From contig NC_088113.1 in assembly GCF_036370855.1 (NCBI RefSeq), positions 21,472,501 through 21,536,500 on the forward strand: 64,000 bases of DNA, read 5' to 3'. The position numbers were made by a program, and so were the translations under genes. Shown here piece by piece: positions 22,150 through 35,944 of this stretch. This stretch comes from Dromaius novaehollandiae. Its lineage: Eukaryota; Chordata; Aves; Casuariiformes; Dromaiidae. Below the pieces are notes generated by a model. That model was not told the origin of the DNA and made no database searches. It saw only the letters and a program-made list of their open reading frames with translations. Numbering within the stretch: position 1 is the stretch's first letter; every line of letters begins with the position of its first letter.

Positions 22150-22730
22150 GGGGGGGCGGTGCCGGGGCAGGGGGGTGTCCCGGCTCCGGGAGGGGCAGGA
22201 CCGGGCCCGGGATGGGGCTGTCCCAGATGGGGGTCCCGCGTCCCGGGTCGGGGGGGTCCCTGGTGGGTGTCCCGGGTGGGTGTCCCGGGTCCAGGGGCCG
22301 CACCGGGTCCCGGGTGGGGGGTCCCGGGTGGGGGCGGTACCAGGGCCGGGGGGTGTCCCGGGTCCAGGAGGGGTAGGACCGGGCCCGGGAGGGGGCTGTC
22401 CCGGATGGGGGTCCTGGGTCCTGGGTGGGTGTCCCGGGTCCGGGAGCCACGTCGGGTCCCGGGTGGGTCTCCCCGGTGGGGGGGTCCCAGGTCCTGGGTG
22501 GGGGTCCCCGGTGGGGTGTCCCGGGTGGGGTGTCCCAGCTCTGGGGGCCGTGCCGGGTCACGGTTGGGTGTCCCAGGTGGGGTGTCCCAGGTCCCCAGTG
22601 GGTGTCCCGGGTGGGTGTCCCAAGTCCCGGGTGGGTGTCCTGGGTGGGTGTCCCAGGTCCCGGGTGGGTGTCCCAGGTGGGGTGTCCCGGGTGGGGTCCC
22701 CGTGGTGGGGGCTGCGCCGTGCCCGGCGGG
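22150..22730. repeat. G-rich minisatellite upstream of SNX21
   Basis: Units of about 20 bp are based on GTGTCCCGGGTGGGTGTCCC, with GGTCCCGGGTGGG variants. It ends within about 50 bp of the first SNX21 coding exon. The many GGG runs on the plus strand make it a strong G-quadruplex candidate. Confidence 0.85.
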
Positions 22731-22774
22731 TCGGTGCCCTCGGCTGACCACTGGCCGCAGCCCCGCCGGCCGGC

Positions 22775-24207
22775 ATGGCCGCCCGCATCCTGCACCGCCT
22801 GCGGCACGCGCTGGCCGGCGAAGGCGCCAGGGAGGAGCCGGCGCGCGGCACCGCCGAGGCCGAGGACTTCCCGGAGAGCTCGGAGCTGGAGGACGACACC
22901 GAGGGGCTGTCCACGCGCCTCAGCGGCACCCTGAGCTTCACCAGCCACGACGAGGAGGAGGAGGAGGAGGAGGAGGAGGAGGAAGAGGAGGAGGACGGCG
23001 CCGGAGGGGAGCTGGGCCAGCTGCCGGCACCGCCAGGGGAGGCCGCCGGTGCCGAGGATGGAGGCAGGTGCCGGGGTTGGTGCTGGGGTCGGGCCGGGCC
23101 GGGGAGCCGCTGGGACACGGGAGAGCCCCCACGGCCCCCCACGGCTGACGGCGGCTGTCCCCGCGCAGAGTGGGCCCCGGCGGGCGAGCGCGCCGGCGGC
23201 AGCGGCCTGCTGACCCGGCAGCTGCAGGAGCTGTGGCGGCGGTCGCGCGGCAGCCTGGCACCGCAGCGGCTGCTCTTCGAGGTCACCAGCGCCAGCGTGG
23301 TCAGCGAGCGCTCCTCCAAGTACGTGGTGAGTGAGCCCGGCCGGGCGGCCGCCGCGGCCTCCCCCGCGGCCGGCGTCCCCCGCGGCCGGCCCTCATTTCT
23401 CTCTGTCTCTCCCCGTGCTGCTCTGACGGCGCCGGCGGCTCAGACGAGCCTCAGGTAACCCCTGCCCGCGCGGCCCCCGCCGCTTCGGTGTCCCCCGGCG
23501 TCCCCGCGCCGCCCTCACCCCGCCTCTGCCCGCAGCTCTACACCATCTACCTGATCCGCTCGGGCCGCTTCGACAAGGCGCCCGCCGCCATCGCGCGCCG
23601 CTACTCGGACTTCGAGAGGCTGAACCGCCGCTTGCGCTGCCGCTTCGGCTGCGACATGGCCGGCGTCGCCTTCCCCAGGAAGCGGCTGCGCCGCAACTTC
23701 GCCGCCGAAACCATCGCCAAGCGGAGCCGGGCCTTCGAGCAGTTCCTGTCCCACCTGCACTCCATCGCCGAGATCCGCCGCTCCCCCGAGTTCCTCGAGT
23801 TCTTCTTCCTGCCGGACCTGCGGGCCGCGCAGCGCCTCACCTGCACGGGCATGTACCGCGAGGCCCTGGCCGCCTGGGCCAACGCCTACCGGCTGCAGGA
23901 CCGCCTGGGCGCCTGCGCCTCGGGCCGCTTCCTCCTGACGCTGGCGGGCCTCGCCGTCTGCCACCAGGAGCTGGAGCAGCTCGGCGAGGCGCACGGCTGC
24001 TGCGAGCAGGCGCTGCAGCTGCTGGCGGCGCAGGACAGCCACCCGCTGCTGGGGCCCTTCCTGCAGGCCCACGTCCACCTGGCCTGGAAGGTGGGCAAGG
24101 ACAAGCGGCAGTCGGAGGCCCGGCTGCAGGACCTGCAGGACGCGGGGCTGCCCCTGCAGCAGCCGCCCACCCTCAAGGAGTGTTTGATCAAGGAGGCCCT
24201 GGACTGA
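22775..24207 (+). CDS. SNX21: SNX21, sorting nexin 21 (SNX-L)
   Basis: Endosomal phosphoinositide-binding sorting nexin, paralogue of SNX20. Exons are 22775 to about 23063-23075, 23169-23326 and 23536-24207, giving 372 or 376 residues (human 373). The N-terminus MAARILHRLRHALAGEGARE resembles human MASRLLHRLRHALAGDGPGE. An acidic region with a polyglutamate run follows. The PX domain begins near LLFEVTSASVV and includes RRYSDFERLNRRL and FPRKRLRRNFAAETIAKRSR, with the Arg/Tyr that contact phosphoinositide. The helical PX-associated domain has TCTGMYREALAAWANAYRLQ and ends KECLIKEALD. The first donor is ambiguous: an in-frame GC donor follows 23063 and an in-frame GT follows 23075, while the GT after 23067 breaks the frame. 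Confidence 0.95.
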
Positions 24208-24635
24208 GCGCCCTCCCCAGCACCGGGGCCGCACCGGAGCGGCGGCCGTGCCTGGCGGGGCCGCACAGCCGGTCCCCGGGGGACGCGGGGGCTGGGGGTA
24301 GCGGGGAGCGACGAAGGGGGCGTCGCGGGTGGGGACGGGGCGCGGAGGCAGGGCTGGGCTCGTGTCAGGCTCCGGCAGCACAGCGGCAGAGCCTGCGTGC
24401 GAGGCTGGGGCGGGGTGGCCTCGCCAGGCAGCTGCTTCTCTAGAAAATGCACTTTTTAAAGTCAGACAGTTCATCCCTCAGTGCTGGACGCTACTGCCTC
24501 CCCGCCCGGGAGCCCGCTCCTCCTCAGCAGGGAGCTGCTAGGAGCAGGCAGGAGTTGTAGCTGGGACATGCTGGCACTGCAGTGAAGGAACAGGCTGACT
24601 TCTGGCAAAGTCCAGAGCTCTTGCCAGGAACTTCC

Positions 24636-24680
24636 AATAAAACTCGCATAATAAAAAAAGACTTTATTAAATAAAGTCTT
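24636..24680. terminator. SNX21 poly(A) signals and perfect bidirectional palindrome
   Basis: AATAAA occurs at 24636-24641, 24650-24655 and 24670-24675. The last lies in a perfect 11-bp inverted repeat with one central base (24658-24668 and 24670-24680), whose other arm reads AATAAA on the minus strand. It could terminate transcripts from both directions. Confidence 0.7.
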
Positions 24681-24689
24681 GATAGGAGA

Positions 24690-25135
24690 AAGGACAGAGG
24701 CTCCTGCCGTGTCTGTTCGGATTCACTTCCCCAAGGCATCGCGCACAGGGGCACTGATTAGCAGGAAGTCTTTGAGCCTCCAGGCTCTGAGGTGGGAACT
24801 GAGTTGTTCCCCTTCCCCTGCTGCGAGGGGCTGCTGTGAGCGGCTGGGCCTCCCCTCCAACCCAGTGCTCTGGAGGAGACCAAGGGGGGAGCAGAAGCAG
24901 CAACTCATCTGTTGGGGCCAAAAGAGGGGAGGAGAAGTGAGAAAGGGAACCACGGGCGTGGCAGTAGCGCTTTCCCCTCCTGTGACCCAGGCTGCGGCAG
25001 GGGCACAGCCAGCTCCCGAGTGCCCCCGGCCCTGCCCACCCTTTCCCAGCTAAGAGGAAGTTCCCTAGGGAGCTGAGCACAATCACTGCAGAGCTGAGGA
25101 CAAACTCCAGGGGACAGAGCTCAGCTGTTCACGTG
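24690..25135. other. Spacer between SNX21 and ACOT8 3' ends
   Basis: No exon was recognised here. It is likely trailing 3' sequence between two convergent genes. Confidence 0.4.
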
Positions 25136-25140
25136 GTGGC

Positions 25141-25146
25141 TTTATT
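25141..25146 (-). terminator. ACOT8 poly(A) signal
   Basis: TTTATT on the plus strand gives AATAAA on the minus strand, about 290 bases after the ACOT8 stop codon. Confidence 0.7.
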
Positions 25147-25436
25147 TAAGGTAGGAGAGGGGTGGCTGAGGATAGTGTACGGCTATGCACTGTGCAGTTA
25201 AGAGTCAATAAAAGTTGATGCCACTGCAGCCTGCGCAGGTCCACGTCAGTCACAGATGTTCTCCACGCACCGGCACTCCCAGCAGCGCCGGATTCAGCCC
25301 ACACTAGCTTGGTGCTTCTCCCTGCTGCTGCTCGGGAGCACGGCTTGGTCCACGTTTCCAGCGCAGCCTTTTCATCCTGCCTGGCCGCTGCCCTCACGCG
25401 GGAGGGATCGGTAGGACTGCTGCTGCCAGCTCTCAG

Positions 25437-27836
25437 CTACAGTTTGCTCTGGTTGGGCTTTTGCTCCACTCTGATGACACCTTCCTGCGCACAGGTAACA
25501 GCCAGGACCCCATCCCTGCGCCACAGTCGTCCGTGCACGAGCCCTCGGCACCCACCTGCAACGAGTCCTCGTTACACCGCAGCCCTTCGCCTCTCTGCGT
25601 GGGCCGGGGTGGCCTGGCCAGCCCCCGGGGCCCCTGGGGAACGCGGCGAGGACTCACCAGCCCAGGGGCTCTCGCACTCATACAGCATCCAGTGGTCGGC
25701 TCGGAAGGGAGCGTGGAACCACATGGAATGGTCAAGGGACACCATGAATTTGACGTCATACTGCCGGTGCGGGAGCAGGGCCGTGCCCAGAAAGGAATAG
25801 TCGGAGATGTAGGCGGCCACGCAGCAGTGCACCTTCATGTCGCACTCTCCTGCAAAGTGACCACAGCGGCTCATGCAGCGTGCGGCAGCTTGTGAGGTGG
25901 TTGTGGGACAAAGCTGGACCTGAGGAGAAGCTCCCAAGAGCTCTGCTCTCCTGGGAAGTGCAGCTGTTAGCCGGGCAGGGCTGAGACGCTGTTCTGTAGC
26001 CGTTCCCCTGCTACATCCCCTTGCCTAAAGCCTGCCGTGACTGAGCATGGCAAACAGGCACTTTTTCATGCCCCAGCACCCACATCTGTATTTCAGCTTT
26101 GAGAGTCCCAGGCTTCCCCCTAGATTTGGGGCACAGAGCGCCCATGAATCATAACCCTCTCAGCCCACTTTGTCATGAGTTTGCCCCACAGCGTTACCGT
26201 GAGCTTGAGCCTGAGCCCTCCATTTGTGAGGCAGCTGGGCCACCGCTGTGGCAGTACCTACCGATGTAGCCTCGTGCTCGCACCCAGAAGAGGTGCTTCG
26301 GCTCCTGCGGCTCTGAGCAGAAGACATCTGGCGGGTTCACAGGTTTGATATCAATCGGCACATCCTTGGCTTGAATCTTGTTGAGAAGCTTTCTGTATTT
26401 CTCTGCCAAGTTCGGATCCCTTTAGACCAACACAGAGCACTGACGTTAATGCTGAGCGTCCAGCAGAAGACCTAGGATGGGTCTGGCTGGAAGCAGTTTC
26501 AGCTCAGGGACCCAGGGCCACACGGAAAAGCAGGAATGGCAGAGCTCCTGTCCTGTTCTGCTTCTCTACTCCCCTCCCTAGAGTATTTGGGAACTCCTCA
26601 GATGGTCACCCAAATCCTTCCCCGTCTGCTTTTGTCCCTGCACCCCCCTAATCCCAAGCTGCAGAGAAGAGCGTCCCCAGCGTCCCCTTTCCTCTGCACT
26701 CACTCCAGGAACTTCTGAATGAGCTCCGCTTGGGTCAGCAGCTCCTCAGGGGGTGGCACCGTGGGCATGGTGAATTGATGCTGCACAGGGCTCTCCTGGG
26801 TCAGCTGGAAGGAGGCCTGGCAGATGAAGATTGGCTTCCCATGCTGAATGGCCTTCACGGAGCGAACAGAAAAGCTCCTCCCTGTGTGGGTCCGCTCCAC
26901 CTCGTACAGCACGGGCACCTTGGGATCCCCTAGAACAGAGAAGGGCCTTTCTGCCATTAGGCAGCCACACGTCACAGAGACGACCTGCTCTGCACACATC
27001 GAGCACCAGGGCCAGCAGGCCAAGCCGTCTGTACCCAGAGCCGGCAGTGTCGCCCATCCCCTCTATGCTGGAGCCAGAATGGCGGCCCCTGCTCGTCCCT
27101 GTGGGCCTCAGCCCTGCATCCCCTGATCCCTCAGTCCCTGGGGTCACCGGCCTGGCCCCAACTCCCATCCCAGGCTTCTGGGTTCCCCTATCCAGCCTTT
27201 CCCCCCTCATCCCCCAACCCCCATGCTCAGCCTTGCCTGCCCGGCCTCGCCCCCCGGCCTCGCCCCCCGGCCCCCGCCGCAGCCCTCGGCAGTCACCTCC
27301 CCGGCCCCCACCAGCCCCAGGCTCCCGAGCTCCGCGGCCCGGCCCCTCCGCCCCGATTCCTCCCCAGCCCTGCTCCCCCACCGCCGCCCCCGGCCCGCAG
27401 GCCCCGGGGAGGGGGCGGCACGGCCCCGGCCCCGGCCCCGCTCCCGGCCCGGCGCCTCCCACCTGCCCGCACGAAGTAGCAGTGCAGCGAGTGGACCTGG
27501 ACGTCGCGGCTGACGGCGTGGGCGGCCGCCACCAGGGCCTGGCCCACGATCTGCCCGCCGAAGAGGCGCTGCGTGGCGGGCACCCAGTGGTGCCGGCCCC
27601 TGCGGGCGAGAGCGCGGCGGTGAGCGCGGCGGCGCCGGTTGCGGGGCGCCGGGGGCGCGGCCAGGCCCCGCGCACCTGAACAGGTCGAGCTCCAGGCGCT
27701 CCAGGCTCAGCACGCTCGTGAGCAGCACGCTCCGCAGGTCCCCGGCCGGCGGCGGCCCCGCGCCCCCCTCCGCCTCCATCTCCATCTCCGCCTCCATCTC
27801 CGCCTCCGCCTCTGCCGCCTCCCCGGCGGCCGCCAT
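25437..27836 (-). CDS. ACOT8: ACOT8, peroxisomal acyl-CoA thioesterase 8 (PTE1)
   Basis: Hydrolyses a broad range of acyl-CoAs, including bile-acid CoA esters, inside peroxisomes. Exons in transcript order are 27676-27836, 27463-27599, 26704-26929, 26262-26419, 25658-25849 and 25437-25555. All phases agree and give 330 residues (human 319). The start at 27836 has G at -3 and +4. The N-terminus carries a repetitive Glu/Ala/Met stretch absent from human. The double-hotdog thioesterase II signature is visible: RLFGGQIVGQALVAA, HSLHCYFVRAG, FSVRSVKAIQHGKPIFICQA, FMVSLDHSMWFHAPFRADHW and GRLWRRDGVLAVTCAQEGVI. The protein ends SKL, a canonical type 1 peroxisomal targeting signal. Confidence 0.98.
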
Positions 27837-28170
27837 CTCCTCGCCGGGCCGCGCCCGCCCCGACGCCCCGGCGCCCGCCAATCCGCAGCGACATCCGGCA
27901 GCCGCGCGGAGAAGCAGGAAGTACCGCCCCGGCGCCGGCCGCTGGACCCGCCAGCTGAGCGGGCCGCCTGCCCGTCAGTCCTCAGTCACGTGCCCAGAAC
28001 CGCAGCGCCGGTTGGGCAGCCTCCTGCCAATCCGGCGTTGGCGCCTCTGATTGGCGGAGTGCGGGCGGTGGGCGGTGCCCCAGCTGTGTCGATAGGCGCG
28101 GGGCGGAGATGGCGGCCGACTGCACCGAGCTGCGGGACGGGGCCTCGCTGCCGCCCCTGCCGGCGCCGCC
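27837..28170. promoter_or_regulatory. Divergent promoter of ACOT8 and ZSWIM3
   Basis: The start codons of ACOT8 (-) and ZSWIM3 (+) are 335 bp apart in a CpG-rich interval. It contains an E-box CACGTG near 27988 and ATTGG (inverted CCAAT) near 28050, with CCAAT near 28027. No TATA box was seen, consistent with a shared bidirectional promoter. Confidence 0.65.
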
Positions 28171-31572
<3,402 letters not shown>

Positions 31573-31923
31573 AACGCCAAATCCAAGATGCTAACGGCCG
31601 CTGATGGATCATCCTTCCCCCAGCTTCCTTGACCTCGGTCGCTGCGGACTGACAGGAGAGCAGCGGTTAGGTGCTTTAGAACAGCTGCCCGGAACAGGGA
31701 GCCTGAGACCGGCTGCTCTCCTGCAGCGACTGCATTGGGGGGTCTCTGACTGCAACACGCTGTTTGCGCAGGGCGGACGCGTGCTGCGTTTTGGTGGCAT
31801 TTACGTTTAAACGGCAGCGTTTAGGCGGGGGGGGCGGTGCGCGGGGCCCTGGTGTTCCTCTCCCGCCTCGGGGCGCTCTGCCGACCGGCGCTGTCGTCGG
31901 TTGTCGTGACGCTGCTGCGCGCT

Positions 31924-32012
31924 CATTGGCGGAGAGGAAACCATGGCAGCGCGGTGCAGCGGTGATTGGTGGTTGCACCGGGGAGGGCTGGGCCCATCCT
32001 CGGATTGGCCGG
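31924..32012 (+). promoter_or_regulatory. CCAAT-box cluster upstream of ZSWIM1
   Basis: Three inverted CCAAT boxes (ATTGG) occur in CTCATTGGCGG, GTGATTGGTGG and CGGATTGGCCG between about 31924 and 32012 in a CpG-rich interval. This fits an NF-Y-dependent promoter for ZSWIM1. Confidence 0.6.
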
Positions 32013-32190
32013 GTCCCGTAGCCGTTCCGGACGGGGTCTCGGTGCCCGCCGGCTTGCGGGGGGGCAGGCCGGGCGGGACCGCCGGCGACAGGGGAGCGGG
32101 GCCGGCTCGGACACACTGCCCGGGCGGGCGAGACCGCGGCGGTGCAGGGCGGGCCGGGACACACTGCCCGGGAAGGAGCGGGGGAGCGGG

Positions 32191-32495
32191 GCATGCCGGG
32201 ATGTGCTCCCCAGAGGGGCTGCGGGGCAGGGCATGCCGGGATGCGCTCCCCGGAAATAGCGGGGCATGCCGGGATATACTCCCCTGAGGAGGCCGTGGAG
32301 GCAGTGCATGCCGGGATACACTCCCGGAAATAGCGGGGCATGCCGGGATATACTCCCCTGAGGAGGCCGTGGAGGCAGTGCATGCCGGGATACACTCCCG
32401 GAAATAGCGGGGCATGCCGGGATATACTCCCCGAGGAGGCCGTGGAGCAGGGCATGCTGGGATGTACCGTGGCGGCGGAGCGGGGCGTGCTGGGT
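32191..32495. repeat. Tandem array of ZNF143-like GCATGCYGGGAT motifs
   Basis: GCATGCCGGGAT or GCATGCTGGGAT begins at 32191, 32231, 32264, 32306, 32338, 32380, 32412 and 32452, with a decayed copy near 32484. Spacings are 40, 33, 42, 32, 42, 32, 40 and 32, so the basic unit is a 74-bp dimer of 42 and 32. The core continues ATATACTCCC. It resembles the reverse complement of the ZNF143/Staf element (ACTACAATTCCCAGCATGC). It separates the CCAAT cluster from the surviving ZSWIM1 coding sequence. Confidence 0.85.
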
Positions 32496-32559
32496 GGTGA
32501 CCCCGGTAGCCGGGGGCAATGGGACGAGCTCCCCCAGCGCCGGCCTGGCCAGGGTGGTC

Positions 32560-34015
32560 CGCGGAAAGCCTGGCCCGCGCGCACGGAGCCTTCGAGGCGT
32601 TCAGCCCCGCCTGGAAGGAAACCCGGACCTTCCCGGTGGGCTCTGACTGCCCGTCGTTGCCGCCTCTTGCTGAGGCCTTCCCTAGGCCGCGGTGCGGCTG
32701 TCGGCGTTCCACGTGCGCGAGCCCCTGCAGCGGGAGACCCGCCGGCTGGCTGTGGGGCGCCGCGCCGAGAGGCTGATCCTGAGCGCCCGGAGAAACACCG
32801 CGTGCGCGGCTACGGAGAGCGACCTGCGGAGGATGCGCACCGCTGTGAGCAGCTTTGTGCAGCCAGACCTGCTGCCTCAGCTCCACGTTCACTGGCTGCT
32901 CAATGATAAGATTTGGGCCATGCACAGACAGAGGAGCTGGGTGGAAAGCAGTGACTATTTTAGGGACCTGGAGATCATCCCCCGGGGCATAAGCCAGGTG
33001 TTCTGCACTGGATTTCCTCTGGAGACCCGCATCACTTCTTTAGCGAAGCACTACCAGAAGTGTGTTTCCAGGAGTCCTCCCGATGCTGTGGTGTGCCCCA
33101 CTAGCCATCCTAATCAGTAGGTTACTCAAACAGCCCTTCAGAGCCTGCCTGCCTTGAGTTCACCTCTAGCCCCTCTTAATCCCGCAGCAGCATGCCAGAG
33201 TGAGCCGTCTCAGAGCTCCCTTTCGGCCTCTCCCGGCACAGTGCCAGCTCACCAGGAATGGCCTGTGCAAAGTGCCCTTGCAGCTGTGAAGGATCCCCTG
33301 GTCGTTCTTCAGGCTCCCCTGGCAGCTCCTTTGCGCCCCTTCGTTCTTCAGAGCCAGCCTGCCAGCTCGCAGACTCTCCTTTTCCAGAGTGAGCCAGGAA
33401 GCCCTCAGACCTCGTTAGATCCGTCATCTCATGCAGCTAAACTGGAGGTCACAGAAAACCCGGAGGGTGACAGTGATGAGGAGAGTAACCGAAAGACTGA
33501 GGAGCGCATCAAGCGGTCTTTGAGTGGCATTTGCACGGAGCCTGCTGCCAGGCTGTGCCCGAATGAGTTTGCAGTGGTTCAGAAGTCCGTGCAGCTGATC
33601 GGCACCAGTGAGGACACTGTCAGTACGCAGGTCCTCGAAGATGTGCACAGAGTGGACCAGAAGGGTCTGAACAGCTGCACTTGCCATTTTAACCAGAGGC
33701 TCCGGCTGCCCTGCCGGCACATCCTGGCTGTGCTGCACTCGGACAGAGGCACCGCACAGCCAGAGGTGCTGAGCAGGCAGTGGCAGAGAGGATGTGACGC
33801 CCGTCGGGCAGGGTGGGATGGCACCGAGGGCCTCCTGGAGCTTCTGAAAAGCTCCTGCAGTGAGTCTTTGGATAAATCCTGGTAGTGTCCTTCCTTACAG
33901 CAGAGATCAGCCGGCTGCTCGCCCACTGCAGCGACGAGGAGTTGAGCGCAGACACAGCGCTCCGCGAGAGCTGGCTGACGGCTGGGTTGGGCCTTATGTT
34001 CAGGTGGAGCGGTAA
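32560..34015 (+). pseudogene. ZSWIM1: ZSWIM1, SWIM zinc-finger protein 1, truncated and disrupted
   Basis: Homology to human ZSWIM1 begins near 32560 (ESLARAHGAFEAFSPAWKE, compare EGLAQMFQVFKKFNPAWER). It continues through VRLSAFHVREPLQ, LPQLHVHWLLNDKIWAMHRQ and the SWIM finger SCTCHFNQRLRLPCRHILAV, and ends RELADGWVGPYVQVER with TAA at 34013-34015. Roughly the first 150 residues expected from human are not found upstream, where the ZNF143-like array lies. Frame changes are needed near 32688, 33878 and 33967, and an in-frame TAG interrupts the linker at 33118-33120, after which homology resumes in the same frame. An additional Gln/Ser/Pro-rich linker (33121-33430) is longer than in human. Together these suggest a pseudogene, though the finger motif is preserved. 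Confidence 0.75.
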
Positions 34016-35421
34016 CAGAGACCTGGGGAGCTGAACTGCCGTGTTGCTTTTGCAGGTGCCTGTGCTGCACCTGGAGCCCTTGGGAGAAATGGGGTATCAA
34101 ATATTACAGAAAGGTCTGTTTATAATTCTACCAGTGTCATGACTTCCTTTCTTTCCCCCAGGGTCTTATTCCCTTGAGGCTTCGTATGGAACGGGCAGTT
34201 CGGGCTCCTGTATCCGCTGAGCGAGTGTTGCCTTTTGCATGGGGGAGCTCAGGAACTGCATTACAAATTCCTGATGAGACTGTAATGAGCTAATCAGTTG
34301 CTGACCTAGCTAATAGGAAATGTGGCCGGCAGTGAACTGAGGTTGGCGTGGAGTAGGAGTTCAAGGTATAATAGCATGAGACAAAATTATTTGATCTGCA
34401 GCCAGCGCCTGCAGGTCCTTCCAGCATCCAGCTGTTATGTGTTGTGCAACAAAGCTGATAAATGAGCCTTTTATCATTTGGAGGCTGTGCGTCTCTCCGA
34501 GCCAGCTACTGCCGCCCCTCCCCGCCGAGAGGACAGCAAGGCCTCTCACTCGCTCGGGTTGGTAAGGTCAGGTGGCGTTTTTAAACAGTTTTTCTTAGTT
34601 TTCTTTTCTCATTTCATTGCCCCATAGTCAATCGAGCGAGCCTGGCTGCTAAGAAGCAGCAGATCCTGAGGGTGGCAACCTCGGCTGCTGGCAGGGCTGT
34701 CTGCAGGTCTCCAGCGCAGAAGTTGTTTATCTGGTTACAGCAGCTGCTCTTAATTCTTCCTCAGAAAATGGAACCCGCCCTCCCTCCATCAACAGCTTTG
34801 TTTGCTCAGTGGAAACAGGACGGGGGAACTGCTGGGAGGTCACAGCAATACAAACAGAACTACAGTGAAGTAGAGAATAAATGCTTTAAAGTTTAGGGGT
34901 TAGGAAGTGGGAAAGAGAAGAAAAAATACCAAAAGAGCAAACAAGTCTTGGATCCAGCCCTCAGAAGTTGCTTGCAGGCTGGCCGAGCTCTCAGTCCCCC
35001 TTTGCCAGCAAGCCCAGCTCCAGCAAAGGCAGCCTGGCGTGCAGGAACATGACAGAGTGCATCTGCTGCGGCAGCAGCGCATGATGGGGAGCATGTGCCA
35101 GAGGGGGCAGATAAAAACATAAGTACACCTCACTTAGTCATCGTGGTTCATTCGTGCTGCTTCACGCTGTTTTCCGTGATCAGGGTTTCAGGCACGCTTC
35201 TGGTGTTGGGAGAGCTAGCCCGTTGCAGGAGGAGACGCACTGCGTGTTTAGGATTTCCTCCTGGCCTCGGGTTTGGTAACACTAGCTGGTAGTATCGAGT
35301 TCCTCTGTCTAAATATAGTGTCATGTTTCCTAAAACACTGTAAACTTGGAGCTACTTGTTTTCACTTCTCAAATCGTGCTGCAGGAGAGGCCTGGAAGCT
35401 GCTGCCTGTTGGCCTCCTCTG
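34016..35421. other. Spacer between ZSWIM1 and SPATA25
   Basis: Only short open frames without homology. It likely contains 3' untranslated or intergenic sequence; no repeat family was recognised. Confidence 0.5.
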
Positions 35422-35944
35422 CTATCTGCCTTCCTTGCGGGTGTGTGCATCCTCTCCGATTTTCAGAGCGCCCTTCCCCTCTGCCTCGCGCTCTGGGTTC
35501 TCCGTCATGAAGCTCTGTGCGGCTCTAGCCACGTCTTCCTCCCGGACCCCTGGCACAGGCACCGTGGGAATGCCCGCTATCATCATGGCCAAGCTGAGGA
35601 TGCAGATGTTTGGAGGAGAGCCGGGTACCAGCGCTGTCCCTTCAATGTTGCTGACCTTTATGGGCACGAGAAAAGCATCTTGTGGGGGAAATTCAAATCT
35701 GGCCAGTGAGAAGTCTCCACCCAGGGTGCCCAGCTTGTTAACGCACGGCCCGTTCCTCGTCTGGACTGCGGAGTCTCCTTTCAGAGCAGCGTTCAGATAG
35801 GTGCCAGCGGGGCTGCAGGCTTGGTTGTCTCTTGCCTGTTCCTGTAGATAATGCCACACGGAGCCGTCGGGGAGCACGTGAAGGTGCTGGAGGTAGTACA
35901 GGCCTCGGTAGGGCTCCCACCGGCCTCCCCCGCATCCCGATCTG
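35422..35944 (-). CDS. SPATA25: SPATA25, spermatogenesis-associated protein 25, terminal exon
   Basis: The minus-strand frame ending in TAG at 35422-35424 encodes [20 protein letters not shown] followed by VREEDVARAAQSFMTENPER. This is nearly identical to the conserved core of human SPATA25 ([34 protein letters not shown]). It lies between ZSWIM1 and NEURL2 on the same strand as in human. Upstream in frame, WEPYRGLYYLQHLHVLPDGS looks like real protein but has no human counterpart that I recall. The frame stays open upstream to about 36354 with no ATG, so the start must come from another exon. I place a possible acceptor at 35945/35946, but others at 35960-35975 are equally possible. In mammals it is testis-enriched with a putative hydrophobic segment; its function is unknown. 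Confidence 0.8.

Noticed and set aside
20996-22948. A 650-codon minus-strand open frame
   Set aside because: It reads through the CTGTGCC satellite and the GTCCCGGGTGGG minisatellite; the repeated peptide reflects DNA repeats, not a protein.
26700-27894. A 382-codon minus-strand frame over ACOT8 exons 1-3
   Set aside because: It is a different frame from the homologous exons and runs through introns; only the spliced ACOT8 model matches the family.
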